64,000 nt of DNA, from NCBI RefSeq assembly GCF_016405885.1, contig NZ_JAEKGC010000004.1, forward strand, positions 62,001-126,000, written 5' to 3'. This DNA comes from Arthrobacter sp. MSA 4-2 (lineage in GTDB: Bacteria; Actinomycetota; Actinomycetes; Actinomycetales; Micrococcaceae). The notes under the pieces were generated by a model, which saw only the letters and a program-made list of their open reading frames with translations, had not been told where the DNA came from and ran no database searches. Position 1 is the first letter of the stretch. Each line of letters begins with the position of its first letter. The position numbers and the translations under genes were made by a program. Below are positions 16,300 to 24,363 of this stretch, in pieces.

Positions 16300-17184
16300 G
16301 TGTCCGAGCAAGAACTCGAACGGCAGATCACAATTGACGATGGTCTGGAGAACGAGGATCAGGCCGTCGAGGCGGGCGTCGCTGACGACTCCGCCGAGCT
16401 TGACGTGCCCGCGGAGACCGCAGCAGAGGATTCCGAGGCAGAAGGCTCAGAGGCCGAGACTTCCGAGGTAGACGACTCCGAGGTAGACGACTCCGAGGTA
16501 GAAGACTCCGAGGTTGAGGCTTCCGCCGAGGCCGACGACGCGGAGCAGTCCGAATCCGGCGAGGCCGGGGCGCCCGCCGAGGAGGACCCGGTTGAGGCCT
16601 TCAAGGCCAAGCTGCGCCGGCAGGAGGGTGACTGGTACGTCATCCACTCCTACGCCGGGTACGAGAACCGGGTGAAGGCCAACCTGGAAACCCGCATCCA
16701 GACCCTCGACATGGAGGATTTCATCTTCGAAATCCAGGTCCCCATGGAAGAGGTCGTGGAGATCAAGAACACCACCCGCAAGATCGTGAACCGGGTCCGC
16801 ATCCCGGGCTATGTGCTGGTGCGCATGAACCTGACCGACGAGTCGTGGGGTGCCGTCCGGCACACCCCGGGCGTCACCGCCTTCGTCGGCAACGCCCACA
16901 ACCCGGTGCCGCTGAGCCTGGCCGAGGTGTTCTCCATGCTTGAGCACACCGTCGTCCACACCGACGCGGCCTCCGGCAAGCCGGTCAAGCAGCAGTCCAC
17001 TCCGGTCACCGTCAACTTCGAGGTCGGCGAATCCGTCACCGTCAACGAAGGACCGTTCGAGACCCTGCCGGCCACCATTTCGGAGATCAAGCCCGAATCC
17101 CAGCAGCTGGTTGTGCTGGTGTCGATCTTCGAACGCGAAACTCCCGTCACGCTGTCCTTCAACCAGGTCACCAAGATCCAGTAG
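16300..17184 (+). CDS. nusG: Transcription termination/antitermination factor NusG with acidic extension
   Basis: 294 residues. Residues about 1-105 are an acidic, low-complexity extension rich in Glu, Asp, Ser and Ala with tandem SEVDD-type pentapeptides. The NGN domain then starts at [19 protein letters not shown] and contains [10 protein letters not shown] and [12 protein letters not shown]. The KOW domain ends the protein ([20 protein letters not shown]). The core binds RNA polymerase and couples it to Rho or the ribosome. The start is GTG. Extensions are common in actinobacterial NusG, but here the repeat is unusually regular at the DNA level. Confidence 0.93.
   Translation: MSEQELERQITIDDGLENEDQAVEAGVADDSAELDVPAETAAEDSEAEGSEAETSEVDDSEVDDSEVEDSEVEASAEADDAEQSESGEAGAPAEEDPVEAFKAKLRRQEGDWYVIHSYAGYENRVKANLETRIQTLDMEDFIFEIQVPMEEVVEIKNTTRKIVNRVRIPGYVLVRMNLTDESWGAVRHTPGVTAFVGNAHNPVPLSLAEVFSMLEHTVVHTDAASGKPVKQQSTPVTVNFEVGESVTVNEGPFETLPATISEIKPESQQLVVLVSIFERETPVTLSFNQVTKIQ
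16426..16530 (+). repeat. 15-bp tandem repeat inside nusG
   Basis: In-frame 15-bp units encode SEVDD-like pentapeptides: 16456-16470, two identical units at 16471-16485 and 16486-16500, then 16501-16515 and 16516-16530. Weaker copies run back to 16426. It lies wholly in the disordered N-terminal extension, so unit gain or loss would keep the frame. Confidence 0.85.
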
Positions 17185-17209
17185 GGCGGCGGCATCAAGC
17201 TTCGTTCTC

Positions 17210-17230
17210 CCCCGGCCCGCTTAGCCGGGG
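17210..17230 (+). terminator. Possible hairpin between nusG and rplK
   Basis: CCCCGGC (17210-17216) and GCCGGGG (17224-17230) with a 7-base loop, 26 bases after nusG. There is no U tract, so it may be an attenuator, an L11 or L1 target, or only a partial terminator. Support is weak. Confidence 0.35.
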
Positions 17231-17317
17231 AGGACGGCCGGTCATCACGCCATGATGACCACCAACCCACGGGACGCTCCTGTCCCGGGGGACCTAATGC
17301 AAGAAAAGGACCCTTTC

Positions 17318-17749
17318 ATGGCCCCGAAGAAAAAGGTCACCGGCCTCATCAAGCTGCAGATCAATGCAGGCGCCGCCAACCCGGCTCCCCCCATTGGTCC
17401 CGCGCTCGGTCAGCACGGTGTCAACATCATGGAATTCTGCAAGGCGTACAACGCCGCGACGGAGTCCCAGCGCGGAAACGTCATCCCCGTTGAAATCACC
17501 GTTTACGAAGACCGTTCGTTCACCTTCATCACCAAGACCCCTCCGGCAGCCGAGCTGATCAAGAAGGCAGCCGGCGTCCAGAAGGGCTCCGGTACGCCGC
17601 ACACCGTCAAGGTTGCCAAGCTGACCCAGGCCCAGGTCGAGGAAATCGCCACCACGAAGATGGAAGACCTCAACGCCAACGATGTCCAGGCCGCGGCCAA
17701 GATCATCGCCGGCACCGCCCGCTCCATGGGCATCACGGTCGAGGGCTAA
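17318..17749 (+). CDS. rplK: 50S ribosomal protein L11
   Basis: 143 residues, full length. [19 protein letters not shown] and [19 protein letters not shown] form the N-terminal domain that binds the 23S GTPase-centre RNA and thiostrepton. [13 protein letters not shown] and a C-terminal RNA-binding helix end the protein. The ATG at 17318 is preceded by AAAAGGA; the frame is open back to 17252 but lacks homology. rplA follows after 141 bases, the usual L11 operon. Confidence 0.97.
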
Positions 17750-17890
17750 CAGCTCTCCACCCGGCCGACGCGGCACCCGCCGCCGAAGCCACCACTAACC
17801 AAATTCGAAACCGTGCGCCGGGCGCGCGGTGGGAGTGTGGCAGGGCCCAGCGCGGTCCGCAGACCACAACTGCATAAGGAGAAAAAGCAG

Positions 17891-18598
17891 ATGGCAAAGC
17901 GCAGCAAAGCATATAAGGGAGCTGCCGCCAAGATCGAGGCGGAGAAGCAGTACTCTCCGTTCGAGGCGGTAGTCCTCGCGAAGGACTCCAACCCTTCCAA
18001 GTTCGACGCGACCGTTGAGGTTGCCTTCCGCCTCGGCGTCGACCCCCGCAAGGCCGACCAGATGGTCCGCGGCACCGTCAACCTGCCCCACGGCACCGGT
18101 AAGACCGCCCGCGTCCTCGTCTTCGCGACCGGCGAGAAGGCCGAAGCGGCAATCGCCGCCGGCGCCGACTTCGTTGGCTCCGACGACATGATCGAGAAGG
18201 TTTCCGGCGGCTGGGTGGACTTCGACGCCGCCGTCGCCACCCCGGACCTGATGGGTAAGGTCGGCCGCCTCGGTAAGATCCTCGGCCCGCGTAACCTCAT
18301 GCCGAACCCGAAGACCGGAACCGTTACGGCCGATGTGGCCAAGGCTGTCACCGACATCAAGGGCGGAAAGATCGACTTCCGCGTCGACAAGCACTCGAAC
18401 CTCCACTTCATCATCGGCAAGGTCTCCTTCGATGTTCAGAAGCTGGCGGAGAACTACGCCGCAGCCCTCGAAGAGGTCCTGCGCCTGAAGCCTTCGGCTT
18501 CGAAGGGCCGCTACATCCAGAAGGCCACCGTCTCCACGACCTTCGGCCCCGGCATCTCCGTCGACCCGAGCGTCACGAAGGTCCTCGCCGACGCGTAA
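17891..18598 (+). CDS. rplA: 50S ribosomal protein L1
   Basis: 235 residues, normal length. Conserved stretches are [40 protein letters not shown] and the C-terminal [13 protein letters not shown]1 forms the mobile stalk at the E site, and in many bacteria represses translation of its own L11-L1 message. AAGGAGAAAAAG precedes the ATG. The operon ends at a very strong terminator. Confidence 0.97.
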   Translation: MAKRSKAYKGAAAKIEAEKQYSPFEAVVLAKDSNPSKFDATVEVAFRLGVDPRKADQMVRGTVNLPHGTGKTARVLVFATGEKAEAAIAAGADFVGSDDMIEKVSGGWVDFDAAVATPDLMGKVGRLGKILGPRNLMPNPKTGTVTADVAKAVTDIKGGKIDFRVDKHSNLHFIIGKVSFDVQKLAENYAAALEEVLRLKPSASKGRYIQKATVSTTFGPGISVDPSVTKVLADA

Positions 18599-18620
18599 GC
18601 GTCCCGCAGAACCTGACCAC

Positions 18621-18668
18621 CCAGCGGGGGTGGCCGCAGCCAAGGCTGCGGCCACCCCCGCTGGGTTT
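18621..18668 (+). terminator. Rho-independent terminator after rplA
   Basis: A 21-bp perfect stem (18621-18641 and 18644-18664) with a minimal AA centre, followed by GTTTT. It starts 23 bases after the rplA stop and is one of the strongest terminators in the window. A second GC-rich hairpin lies near 18700-18727. Confidence 0.9.
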
Positions 18669-18809
18669 TCCGGCCAGTCCAGCCCAGCCCAGTCAAGCCC
18701 GCCCACCGACCGTCCCCGGCCGGTGGGCAGTTTCTTCCCCGGGCCGGTGCAGGCCGCTTCTCCCGCAGGGGAGGGGCCCGTGCGCTGAAGCGGGCCGGAG
18801 TCCGCGGCC

Positions 18810-18815
18810 TACAAT
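18810..18815 (+). promoter_or_regulatory. -10 element five bases before the dual GNAT start
   Basis: TACAAT at 18810-18815 ends five bases before the ATG at 18821, and no ribosome binding site is present. This is the spacing expected for a leaderless transcript starting at or near the A of the ATG. The -35 is weak (CTGAAG near 18785). Confidence 0.55.
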
Positions 18816-18820
18816 CGAGC

Positions 18821-19945
18821 ATGAGCACCGATTCCCTGGAGATCGGCCCGGTCCCCGTCCCGCCCGACCTCTCCTCGCCGGACGCCGCGGACTTCCTGGA
18901 CGTCGTCGAACTTGGCAACCTCGTCCAGCGCGGCGTGTGGGGCAGCGACGACTTCCGCCGCGACGGCAGGCAGGAACACGCGGTCTCCCAGTCCAACCCC
19001 TATGAAGAGCGGCACATCCTGGTGGCGCGGCGGGGCGGACGCATCGTGGGCCGGGCCATCATCGACCTGCCGCTGACCGACAACCTCTCGGCCTGCTACC
19101 TCGATCTGGCAGTGCACCCCGAGGCACGCAGCGAAGGGGTCGGGGGCGCCCTCTACGCCGAGGCGGAGCGGTATGTCGGCAGCCGGGGACGGTCCACCGT
19201 CATGGGCTGGAGCGAGGTGTCGCTGACAGGCGCCGGCCGTGGGCCGGGGGCGCCCGGCCGGGGGGAGGACCTGATTCCCGCCAACGGTGCCGGAAGCTTC
19301 CCTGCGGCGGACCCCGGCGCCCGGATGGCCCTGAGCCGGCGGTTCGACCTCGCGCAAGTGGACCGCTGCAGCGTGCTCGACCTCGGCGGCGGGAGCGATG
19401 CCGCCGCGAATGCCTTCGCCGCCGCGGAGGCCGCCGCGGGCCCGGACTACGAAGTGCTCCGCTGGGAGGGGCACTGCCCCGATGACCGCCTCGACCAGTA
19501 CGCCCGGCTCCGTCAGGCGATGAGCACCGATGCGCCCCTCGGGGACCTTGACCTCGACGAGGAGGACTGGGACGCGGCGCGGGTGCGCGAGGCGGAGAGC
19601 CGGTTGGAACGCGGTGGCGGCCACAGCCTCGTCGCGGCCGTACTGCACCGGCCGACCGGTGAGCTGGCAGGCCATACCGTCCTTGAGCGGTACGAGGCGG
19701 CTCCGGCCGTCGCGAACCAGGAGGACACCCTGGTGCTCCGGGCGCACCGCGGCCACCGGCTGGGCATGCTGCTGAAGGCTGCGAACCTGCTGGCCCTGCG
19801 GTCCGCCTGGCCCGGCGTGCAACGGATCTACACCTGGAATGCGGAGGAGAACTCCTTCATGCTGGCGGTCAACGTCGAGCTGGGCTTCGTTCCGGCGGGG
19901 TGGGTGGCCGGCTGGCAGAAACGGCTTGACCCCTCCCTCGGGTAG
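18821..19945 (+). CDS. Dual-domain GNAT acetyltransferase
   Basis: 374 residues with two GNAT-like halves. The first contains YLDLAVHPEARSEGVGGALY, the acetyl-CoA loop, at about residues 87-106. The second has HTVLERYEAAPAVANQEDT and VLRAHRGHRLGMLLKAANL (about 307-325), followed by a Trp/Asn-rich C-terminal strand (TWNAEENSFMLAVNVELGF). Tandem GNAT proteins are common in actinobacteria (mycothiol synthase is one), but I see nothing specific to mycothiol synthase here. The substrate is unknown. It appears to be an independent gene with a leaderless promoter. Confidence 0.78.
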   Translation: MSTDSLEIGPVPVPPDLSSPDAADFLDVVELGNLVQRGVWGSDDFRRDGRQEHAVSQSNPYEERHILVARRGGRIVGRAIIDLPLTDNLSACYLDLAVHPEARSEGVGGALYAEAERYVGSRGRSTVMGWSEVSLTGAGRGPGAPGRGEDLIPANGAGSFPAADPGARMALSRRFDLAQVDRCSVLDLGGGSDAAANAFAAAEAAAGPDYEVLRWEGHCPDDRLDQYARLRQAMSTDAPLGDLDLDEEDWDAARVREAESRLERGGGHSLVAAVLHRPTGELAGHTVLERYEAAPAVANQEDTLVLRAHRGHRLGMLLKAANLLALRSAWPGVQRIYTWNAEENSFMLAVNVELGFVPAGWVAGWQKRLDPSLG

Positions 19946-19950
19946 CGGAT

Positions 19951-19979
19951 TTGGAGGCCGCCGCCGCTTCACGTACCCT
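19951..19979 (+). promoter_or_regulatory. Promoter of the rplJL operon
   Basis: TTGGAG at 19951-19956, a 17-base spacer and TACCCT at 19974-19979. Transcription would begin near 19986, at the 5-prime edge of the L10 leader. Confidence 0.6.
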
Positions 19980-19982
19980 TGA

Positions 19983-20171
19983 ACTACCAAAGACCGTCGG
20001 TCGATGTGCCTCCACCCTTTTCGCTGGCAGCAATGCTGCGCGGAAAGGTAAGGAAGTAGATCTGAAAGTTCCCGTCAAGGGCGGCCAACGCAGGTGAACG
20101 AAGCTCTCCTCCGCACAGCACCAGGTGCCGTGTCCCGAGAAAGCCCCGTGCATCTGCGCGGGGCGTTTTTT
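19983..20171 (+). ncRNA. Ribosomal protein L10 leader with terminal attenuator hairpin
   Basis: The untranslated stretch before rplJ carries features of the actinobacterial L10 leader: AACTACCAAAGACCGTCGGT at the 5-prime end and the kink-turn-like CAGGTGAACGAAGCTCTC near 20092-20109. L10, as the L10(L12)4 complex, binds this RNA to repress its own operon. The leader ends in a perfect intrinsic terminator: a 9-bp stem at 20143-20151 with 20156-20164, an ATCT loop, and GTTTTTT. That points to control by premature termination. Assignment is from motif recognition, not a covariance search. Confidence 0.75.
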
Positions 20172-20214
20172 ATTGGGGCTGACATACCGGCTTTTATTCC
20201 CCGGAAGGAGGGTT

Positions 20215-20799
20215 ATGGCAACGCCAACAAAGGTAGATGCAGTGGGAGAAATCACTAACGATTTCAAGGATTCCACCGCCGCTGTCCTAACCGAATACCG
20301 CGGGCTCACGGTCGCACAGCTCAAGGAACTGCGCCGTTCACTCGGTGCGGACACCAAGTTCGCTGTCGTCAAGAACACCTTGACGGGCATTGCAGCCAAG
20401 GAAGCCGGCATCGACGCGTTCGAAGGCCAGCTCGCCGGACCTACTGCAATCGCTTTCATCAAGGGTGACGCAATTGCTGCTGCTAAGAGCCTCACGGATT
20501 TCGCGAAGGCCAACCCGAAGCTCGTTATCAAGACTGGAATCTTCGAGGGCAAGGCCCTCAACGCCTCCGAGGTCGCTGCCCTGGCAGCCCTCGAGTCGCG
20601 CGAACTCCAGCTTTCCCGGGTTGCCGGTGTGCTCAAGGCACCCATGGCAGCCCTCGCCCGCACCATCGATGCCCTGCGCATCAAGCTCGACGAGGGCAAT
20701 GGTGCTGCATCCGCAGACGCCGATGCTCCCGCCGCCGACGAGACCGCTGCTCCGGCAGAGGCTCCGGCCGAAGAAGCTGCGGCACCCGAAGAGAAGTAG
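20215..20799 (+). CDS. rplJ: 50S ribosomal protein L10
   Basis: 194 residues. The conserved N-terminal domain shows SAVLTEYRGL-like AAVLTEYRGLTVAQLKELR and VVKNTLTGIAAKEAG. The C-terminal helix that carries L7/L12 dimers is followed by an Ala/Glu/Pro-rich tail from about residue 165, longer than in E. coli (165 aa). GGAGGG lies just before the ATG at 20215. It is autoregulated through the leader upstream and co-transcribed with rplL. Confidence 0.96.
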   Translation: MATPTKVDAVGEITNDFKDSTAAVLTEYRGLTVAQLKELRRSLGADTKFAVVKNTLTGIAAKEAGIDAFEGQLAGPTAIAFIKGDAIAAAKSLTDFAKANPKLVIKTGIFEGKALNASEVAALAALESRELQLSRVAGVLKAPMAALARTIDALRIKLDEGNGAASADADAPAADETAAPAEAPAEEAAAPEEK

Positions 20800-20856
20800 T
20801 TCTCTTCACCCATTCATCTCGGTGCAGTGCACCACTCACGGAAGGATGCTTTAGCC

Positions 20857-21237
20857 ATGGCGAAGCTCACCAACGAAGAGCTCATTGAAGCCTTCAAGGA
20901 ACTGTCGATCATCGAACTCTCCGACTTCGTAAAGCTGTTTGAGGAGACCTTCGAGGTCACCGCAGCCGCTGTTGCAGTCGCAGGCCCCGCCGGCGGCGGC
21001 GCAGGCGAAGCAGCCGAGGAAGAGAAGGACTCCTTCGACGTTGTCCTCGAAGCTGCCGGCGACAAGAAGATTGCCGTCATCAAGGAGGTCCGCGCGCTGA
21101 CCTCACTGGGTCTGAAGGAAGCCAAGGACGTTGTCGACAGCGCTCCGAAGGCTGTTCTCGAAGGCGCCACGAAGGAAGCTGCGGAGAAGGCAAAGGAAGC
21201 TCTCGAAGCTGCCGGCGCCACCGTCTCCCTCAAGTAG
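20857..21237 (+). CDS. rplL: 50S ribosomal protein L7/L12
   Basis: 126 residues. The N-terminal dimerisation helix [19 protein letters not shown] is followed by an Ala/Gly hinge, then the globular domain ([35 protein letters not shown]) that recruits translation GTPases. GGAAGG precedes the ATG at 20857. It ends at a bidirectional terminator instead of running on to rpoB. Confidence 0.97.
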   Translation: MAKLTNEELIEAFKELSIIELSDFVKLFEETFEVTAAAVAVAGPAGGGAGEAAEEEKDSFDVVLEAAGDKKIAVIKEVRALTSLGLKEAKDVVDSAPKAVLEGATKEAAEKAKEALEAAGATVSLK

Positions 21238-21277
21238 CAGATCCGGCAGCTGGGGTCTGCCCCGCTGCCAGACAGGA

Positions 21278-21308
21278 AAGGCCCCGACCTCAGGTCGGGG
21301 CCTTCTCC
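21278..21308. terminator. Bidirectional terminator between rplL and the thiolase gene
   Basis: AAGGCCCCGAC (21278-21288) and GTCGGGGCCTT (21294-21304) with a CTCAG loop, then TCT. It is A/T-flanked on both sides and lies between convergent genes. Confidence 0.85.
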
Positions 21309-21327
21309 GTTTAAGCCGTGCCGGGTG

Positions 21328-22530
21328 CTATTCGCGCCAGAGCAGGAGGGCCTCGCCCTGCCCGCCGCCGCCGCACAGGGACACAGCCGCCTTGCCTGAG
21401 CCCCGGCGGTGCAGTTCGAAGGCCGCGTGCAGCGCGAGCCGTGCCCCAGAGGCGCCGATGGGGTGCCCGAGTGCGATAGCCCCGCCGTGGAGGTTGCACT
21501 TCTCGGCCGGGTAGTCGAGGTCCTTGAGGGACTGCACGGCCACCGCGCCGAAGGCCTCGTTGATCTCGATGAAGTCCAGCTCCGAGGCCGTCCAGCCGGC
21601 CCGCTTGAGCGCGTGGGTGATGGCGTTGGAGGGCTGGGAATGCAGCGAATTGTCCGGGCCGGCGACCTGCCCGGGCTGCCCGGTGACGGCGAGGATCCTC
21701 AGGCCGAGCCGTTCGGCGGTGGCGCGGGAGGTCAGCACCAGCGCGGAGGCGCCGTCGGACAGCGGCGAGGAGTTGCCCGCCGTGATGGTGCCCTCCTTGT
21801 CGAACGCCGGACGGAGCCCGCCCAGGGTGTCAACCGTCGTGGCCGGGCGGACTCCCTCGTCGGTGGTGAGGACGACGTCGTCGCCCCGGCGCTGCGGCAC
21901 GGTGACCGGCACGATTTCCTCGGCGAAGATGCCCGACTCAATGGCCGCCGCAGCCCGCTGGTGGGACGCCGCGGCCACCTCGTCCTGGGCGGTCCGGTCG
22001 ATGCCGAGCTTTCGATTTCCCCGCTCGGTGGAGGCGCCCATCGACTCGTTGTCGAAGGCGTCGGTCAGCCCGTCGTGGGCGACCGAGTCGAGGGCGGCGA
22101 TATTGCCGTAGGTCCAGCCCTGGCGGGACCCCGGCAGCAGGTGCGGTCCGCGGGACATCGATTCCTGGCCGCCGGCGACGACCACGGAGGCCTCGCCGCT
22201 GCGGATCAGGCGGGCGGCGTCGATCACCGCAGTGAGACCCGAGAGGCACACCTTGTTCACGGTCACGGCCGGAACGTCCCAGCCGATGCCCGCGCGCAGG
22301 GACGCCTGGCGTGCCGGGTTCTGGCCGCAGCCGGCCTGCACGACGTGGCCCATGATCACTGTGTCGACGGACTCGGGTGGCACGCCGGCGTTGGCCAGGG
22401 CGCCCGCGACGGCGAAGCCGCCGAGCTCAACGGCGCTGAAGGCCGACAGCTGGCCGTTCAACTTGCCGGACGGGGTACGTGCTCCGCCGACGATGACTAC
22501 GTCGTCGGGCGCGTTGGTTGGAAAGGCCAT
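21328..22530 (-). CDS. Acetyl-CoA C-acetyltransferase (thiolase)
   Basis: A 400-residue thiolase. The nucleophilic Cys lies in VNKVCLSGLTAVIDAARL, and GGQESMSRGPHLL follows. The C-terminal catalytic set is NEAFGAVAVQ, GGAIALGHPIGASGARL (His) and CGGGGQGEALLL (second Cys). It condenses two acetyl-CoA to acetoacetyl-CoA or runs in reverse in fatty-acid breakdown. Actinobacteria of this kind make isoprenoids by the MEP route, so a direct role in the neighbouring carotenoid pathway is doubtful. No clear ribosome binding site is seen before the ATG. It lies downstream of idi on the same strand, 71 bases apart. Confidence 0.9.
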   Translation of the reverse strand: MAFPTNAPDDVVIVGGARTPSGKLNGQLSAFSAVELGGFAVAGALANAGVPPESVDTVIMGHVVQAGCGQNPARQASLRAGIGWDVPAVTVNKVCLSGLTAVIDAARLIRSGEASVVVAGGQESMSRGPHLLPGSRQGWTYGNIAALDSVAHDGLTDAFDNESMGASTERGNRKLGIDRTAQDEVAAASHQRAAAAIESGIFAEEIVPVTVPQRRGDDVVLTTDEGVRPATTVDTLGGLRPAFDKEGTITAGNSSPLSDGASALVLTSRATAERLGLRILAVTGQPGQVAGPDNSLHSQPSNAITHALKRAGWTASELDFIEINEAFGAVAVQSLKDLDYPAEKCNLHGGAIALGHPIGASGARLALHAAFELHRRGSGKAAVSLCGGGGQGEALLLWRE

Positions 22531-22601
22531 GGCGGGGAGTGCTCGCTTTCGTCATTGAAATCCTGAAGTACTCCCCTTAAGGCTACCGCTCCCCGCCCAT
22601 T

Positions 22602-23180
22602 TCAGCTAACGGTTATTAACTGGTTCCCGGAGGGGTAGAGCAGCGGCAGCTGGAGCGTGAGCCAGGGGCTGAAGGCCCACGGCGTCGCCTCCACGGCGTT
22701 GACCAGACGGCCAGGCTCAACCCACTGAATGTCCATGACCTCCTCCGGCGACGGAGCGATCGGACCATCGATCACCGCGGTGAAGACCGGGCAGATTTCG
22801 TTTTCGACGATGCCCGAGGCATCGACGGCACGGTAGCGGAAATCGGGAAGCGCAGGCGTGATCGAACGGACCGTCATGCCGAGCTCCTGACGCGCGCGGC
22901 GCACCACCGCCTCCTTCGGCGTCTCGCCGGGCCCCGGGTGTCCGCAGAAGGAGTTGGTCCACACGCCGGGCCAGGCCTTCTTGGTCAGCGCACGGCGCGT
23001 CACGAGGATCTGCCCGGCGTCGTTGAAGACATGGGTGGAGAAGGCGAAGTGAAGTGGGGTGTCCTCGGTGTGGACACTCGCCTTGTCTTGGGTGCCGATG
23101 GGCGTGCCGTCCTCGGCCAGCAGCACCACCAGTTCGGGGTCGGCGGGGTGCTCTTCAAGATGTCGCGCCATTGTCCTCAT
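22602..23180 (-). CDS. idi: Isopentenyl-diphosphate delta-isomerase, type I
   Basis: About 192 residues of the Nudix-fold isomerase that interconverts IPP and DMAPP, supplying the starter unit for prenyl chains. The catalytic Cys is in TNSFCGHP and the Nudix-like box is ETPKEAVVRRARQELGM. Metal-site acids lie in SPEEVMDIQWV. The ATG at 23180 has GGGAGA eight bases upstream; the ATG at 23171 and a TTG at 23198 are alternatives. It is divergent from crtE with a 113-bp gap, so both may share control and supply substrate to the same pathway. Confidence 0.93.
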   Translation of the reverse strand: MRTMARHLEEHPADPELVVLLAEDGTPIGTQDKASVHTEDTPLHFAFSTHVFNDAGQILVTRRALTKKAWPGVWTNSFCGHPGPGETPKEAVVRRARQELGMTVRSITPALPDFRYRAVDASGIVENEICPVFTAVIDGPIAPSPEEVMDIQWVEPGRLVNAVEATPWAFSPWLTLQLPLLYPSGNQLITVS

Positions 23181-23261
23181 CCCGATCGTCTCCCGCAAGG
23201 ATTTCGGGAGGTTTTCCCACGGCGGGATGCTGCCCGGCCGTGCGGTGGTCCGCCTGGTTAG

Positions 23262-23289
23262 TTGAAGGCGGCTTGTCCGTGTTTACTTT
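23262..23289 (+). promoter_or_regulatory. Promoter of the crtEBI operon, probably leaderless
   Basis: TTGAAG at 23262-23267, a 16-base spacer and TACTTT at 23284-23289. The crtE ATG begins at 23294, only four bases past the -10, and no ribosome binding site precedes it. Initiation would fall at or within a base or two of the start codon. Confidence 0.6.
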
Positions 23290-23293
23290 ACCT

Positions 23294-24361
23294 ATGAACA
23301 TCGACGATCTGTTGGTCGAGCCGGACGGGCTCGAGCAGGTCGAGGACGTGCTCCGGTGTTTCTTTGAGAGGTCCAGGCAGCGGGCCGCAGCGGTAGGCCC
23401 CGGGTACCTGGGGCTGTGGGAAACGCTTGAAGCGTGCACCGCCGGCGGCAAGCGCTTCCGTCCCCGCCTGGTGCTCTCCGCGTACTCCCTGCTGGGCGGG
23501 ACGGACCTGGCCAGCGCCGCCCTGGTCGGTGCGTCCTTCGAACTGCTGCATACGGCGTTCATCATCCACGACGACGTGATCGACCGCGACTTCGTGCGCC
23601 GGGGCGTCCCCAACGTGTCGGGCCGCTATCGCGCGGTTGCGCGCGACGCCGGCATGGCACCCGCCGCCGCCGACCACATCGGGTTCTCCGCCGGGGTTAT
23701 TGCCGGGGACCTCGCGCTCTCCAACGCCTACCGGCTCCTCGACCGGGTGCACACGGCCCCGGCGACCCACCGCCGGCTCAACGAGATCCTCGACGAGGCG
23801 GTGTTCGCCTCGGCGGCTGGGGAATACCTCGACATCGAGGCGATGCTGGCCCCGCGGATGCCACCGCTTGAGGACATCCTGAACATGGCCCGGCTGAAGA
23901 CCTCCGTCTACTCCTTCGAAGGGCCCCTGCAGGCCGGGGCAGTGCTCGCCGGTGCTGAGGACCCCCTGGTGGACTGCCTGGGCGAGTTCGGCCGCGACGC
24001 CGGCATCGCCTTCCAGATCGCCGACGACCTGCTGGGCGTCTTCGGCAGTGAATCCCGCACGGGCAAGACGAACTGGGGGGACCTGCGCGAAGGCAAGCGG
24101 ACGGCCCTGATGTCCTTCGTCGCGGACCGCCCGGAATGGGAGGAGATCTCCTCCCTTGTCGGGTCACCGGCGATGTCCGCCGCCGAAGCCGACTACGTCC
24201 GCCGGGTCCTCGAAGACTCGGGGGCGCGCGAGTACTCGGCGGGGCTCGCGGTGGACTATGCCTCCCGCGCCCGGCGCCACCTCGACTCCGACCTCGTGCC
24301 GCGCGGGCTGCGCGACGTACTTCAACCGGTGGCCTCCGCGGCCGTGGACAGGACACGGTGA
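23294..24361 (+). CDS. crtE: Polyprenyl (geranylgeranyl) diphosphate synthase
   Basis: A 355-residue trans-prenyltransferase. GGKRFRPRLV is at residues 51-60. The first Asp-rich motif is DDVID (93-97). The second reads ADDLLGVFG (243-251), where the final Asp of the classic motif is Gly, as often seen in this group. It extends DMAPP with IPP to a C20 product for carotenoid synthesis; chain length is inferred from context. It lacks a ribosome binding site and appears leaderless. Its stop overlaps the start region of crtB (GTGACCATG), so the genes form a tight operon. Confidence 0.9.
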   Translation: MNIDDLLVEPDGLEQVEDVLRCFFERSRQRAAAVGPGYLGLWETLEACTAGGKRFRPRLVLSAYSLLGGTDLASAALVGASFELLHTAFIIHDDVIDRDFVRRGVPNVSGRYRAVARDAGMAPAAADHIGFSAGVIAGDLALSNAYRLLDRVHTAPATHRRLNEILDEAVFASAAGEYLDIEAMLAPRMPPLEDILNMARLKTSVYSFEGPLQAGAVLAGAEDPLVDCLGEFGRDAGIAFQIADDLLGVFGSESRTGKTNWGDLREGKRTALMSFVADRPEWEEISSLVGSPAMSAAEADYVRRVLEDSGAREYSAGLAVDYASRARRHLDSDLVPRGLRDVLQPVASAAVDRTR

Positions 24362-24363
24362 CC

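Noticed and set aside
21328-23180. Thiolase and idi as part of a mevalonate pathway
   Set aside because: No HMG-CoA synthase, reductase or kinases are present, and actinobacteria of this type generally use the MEP route.
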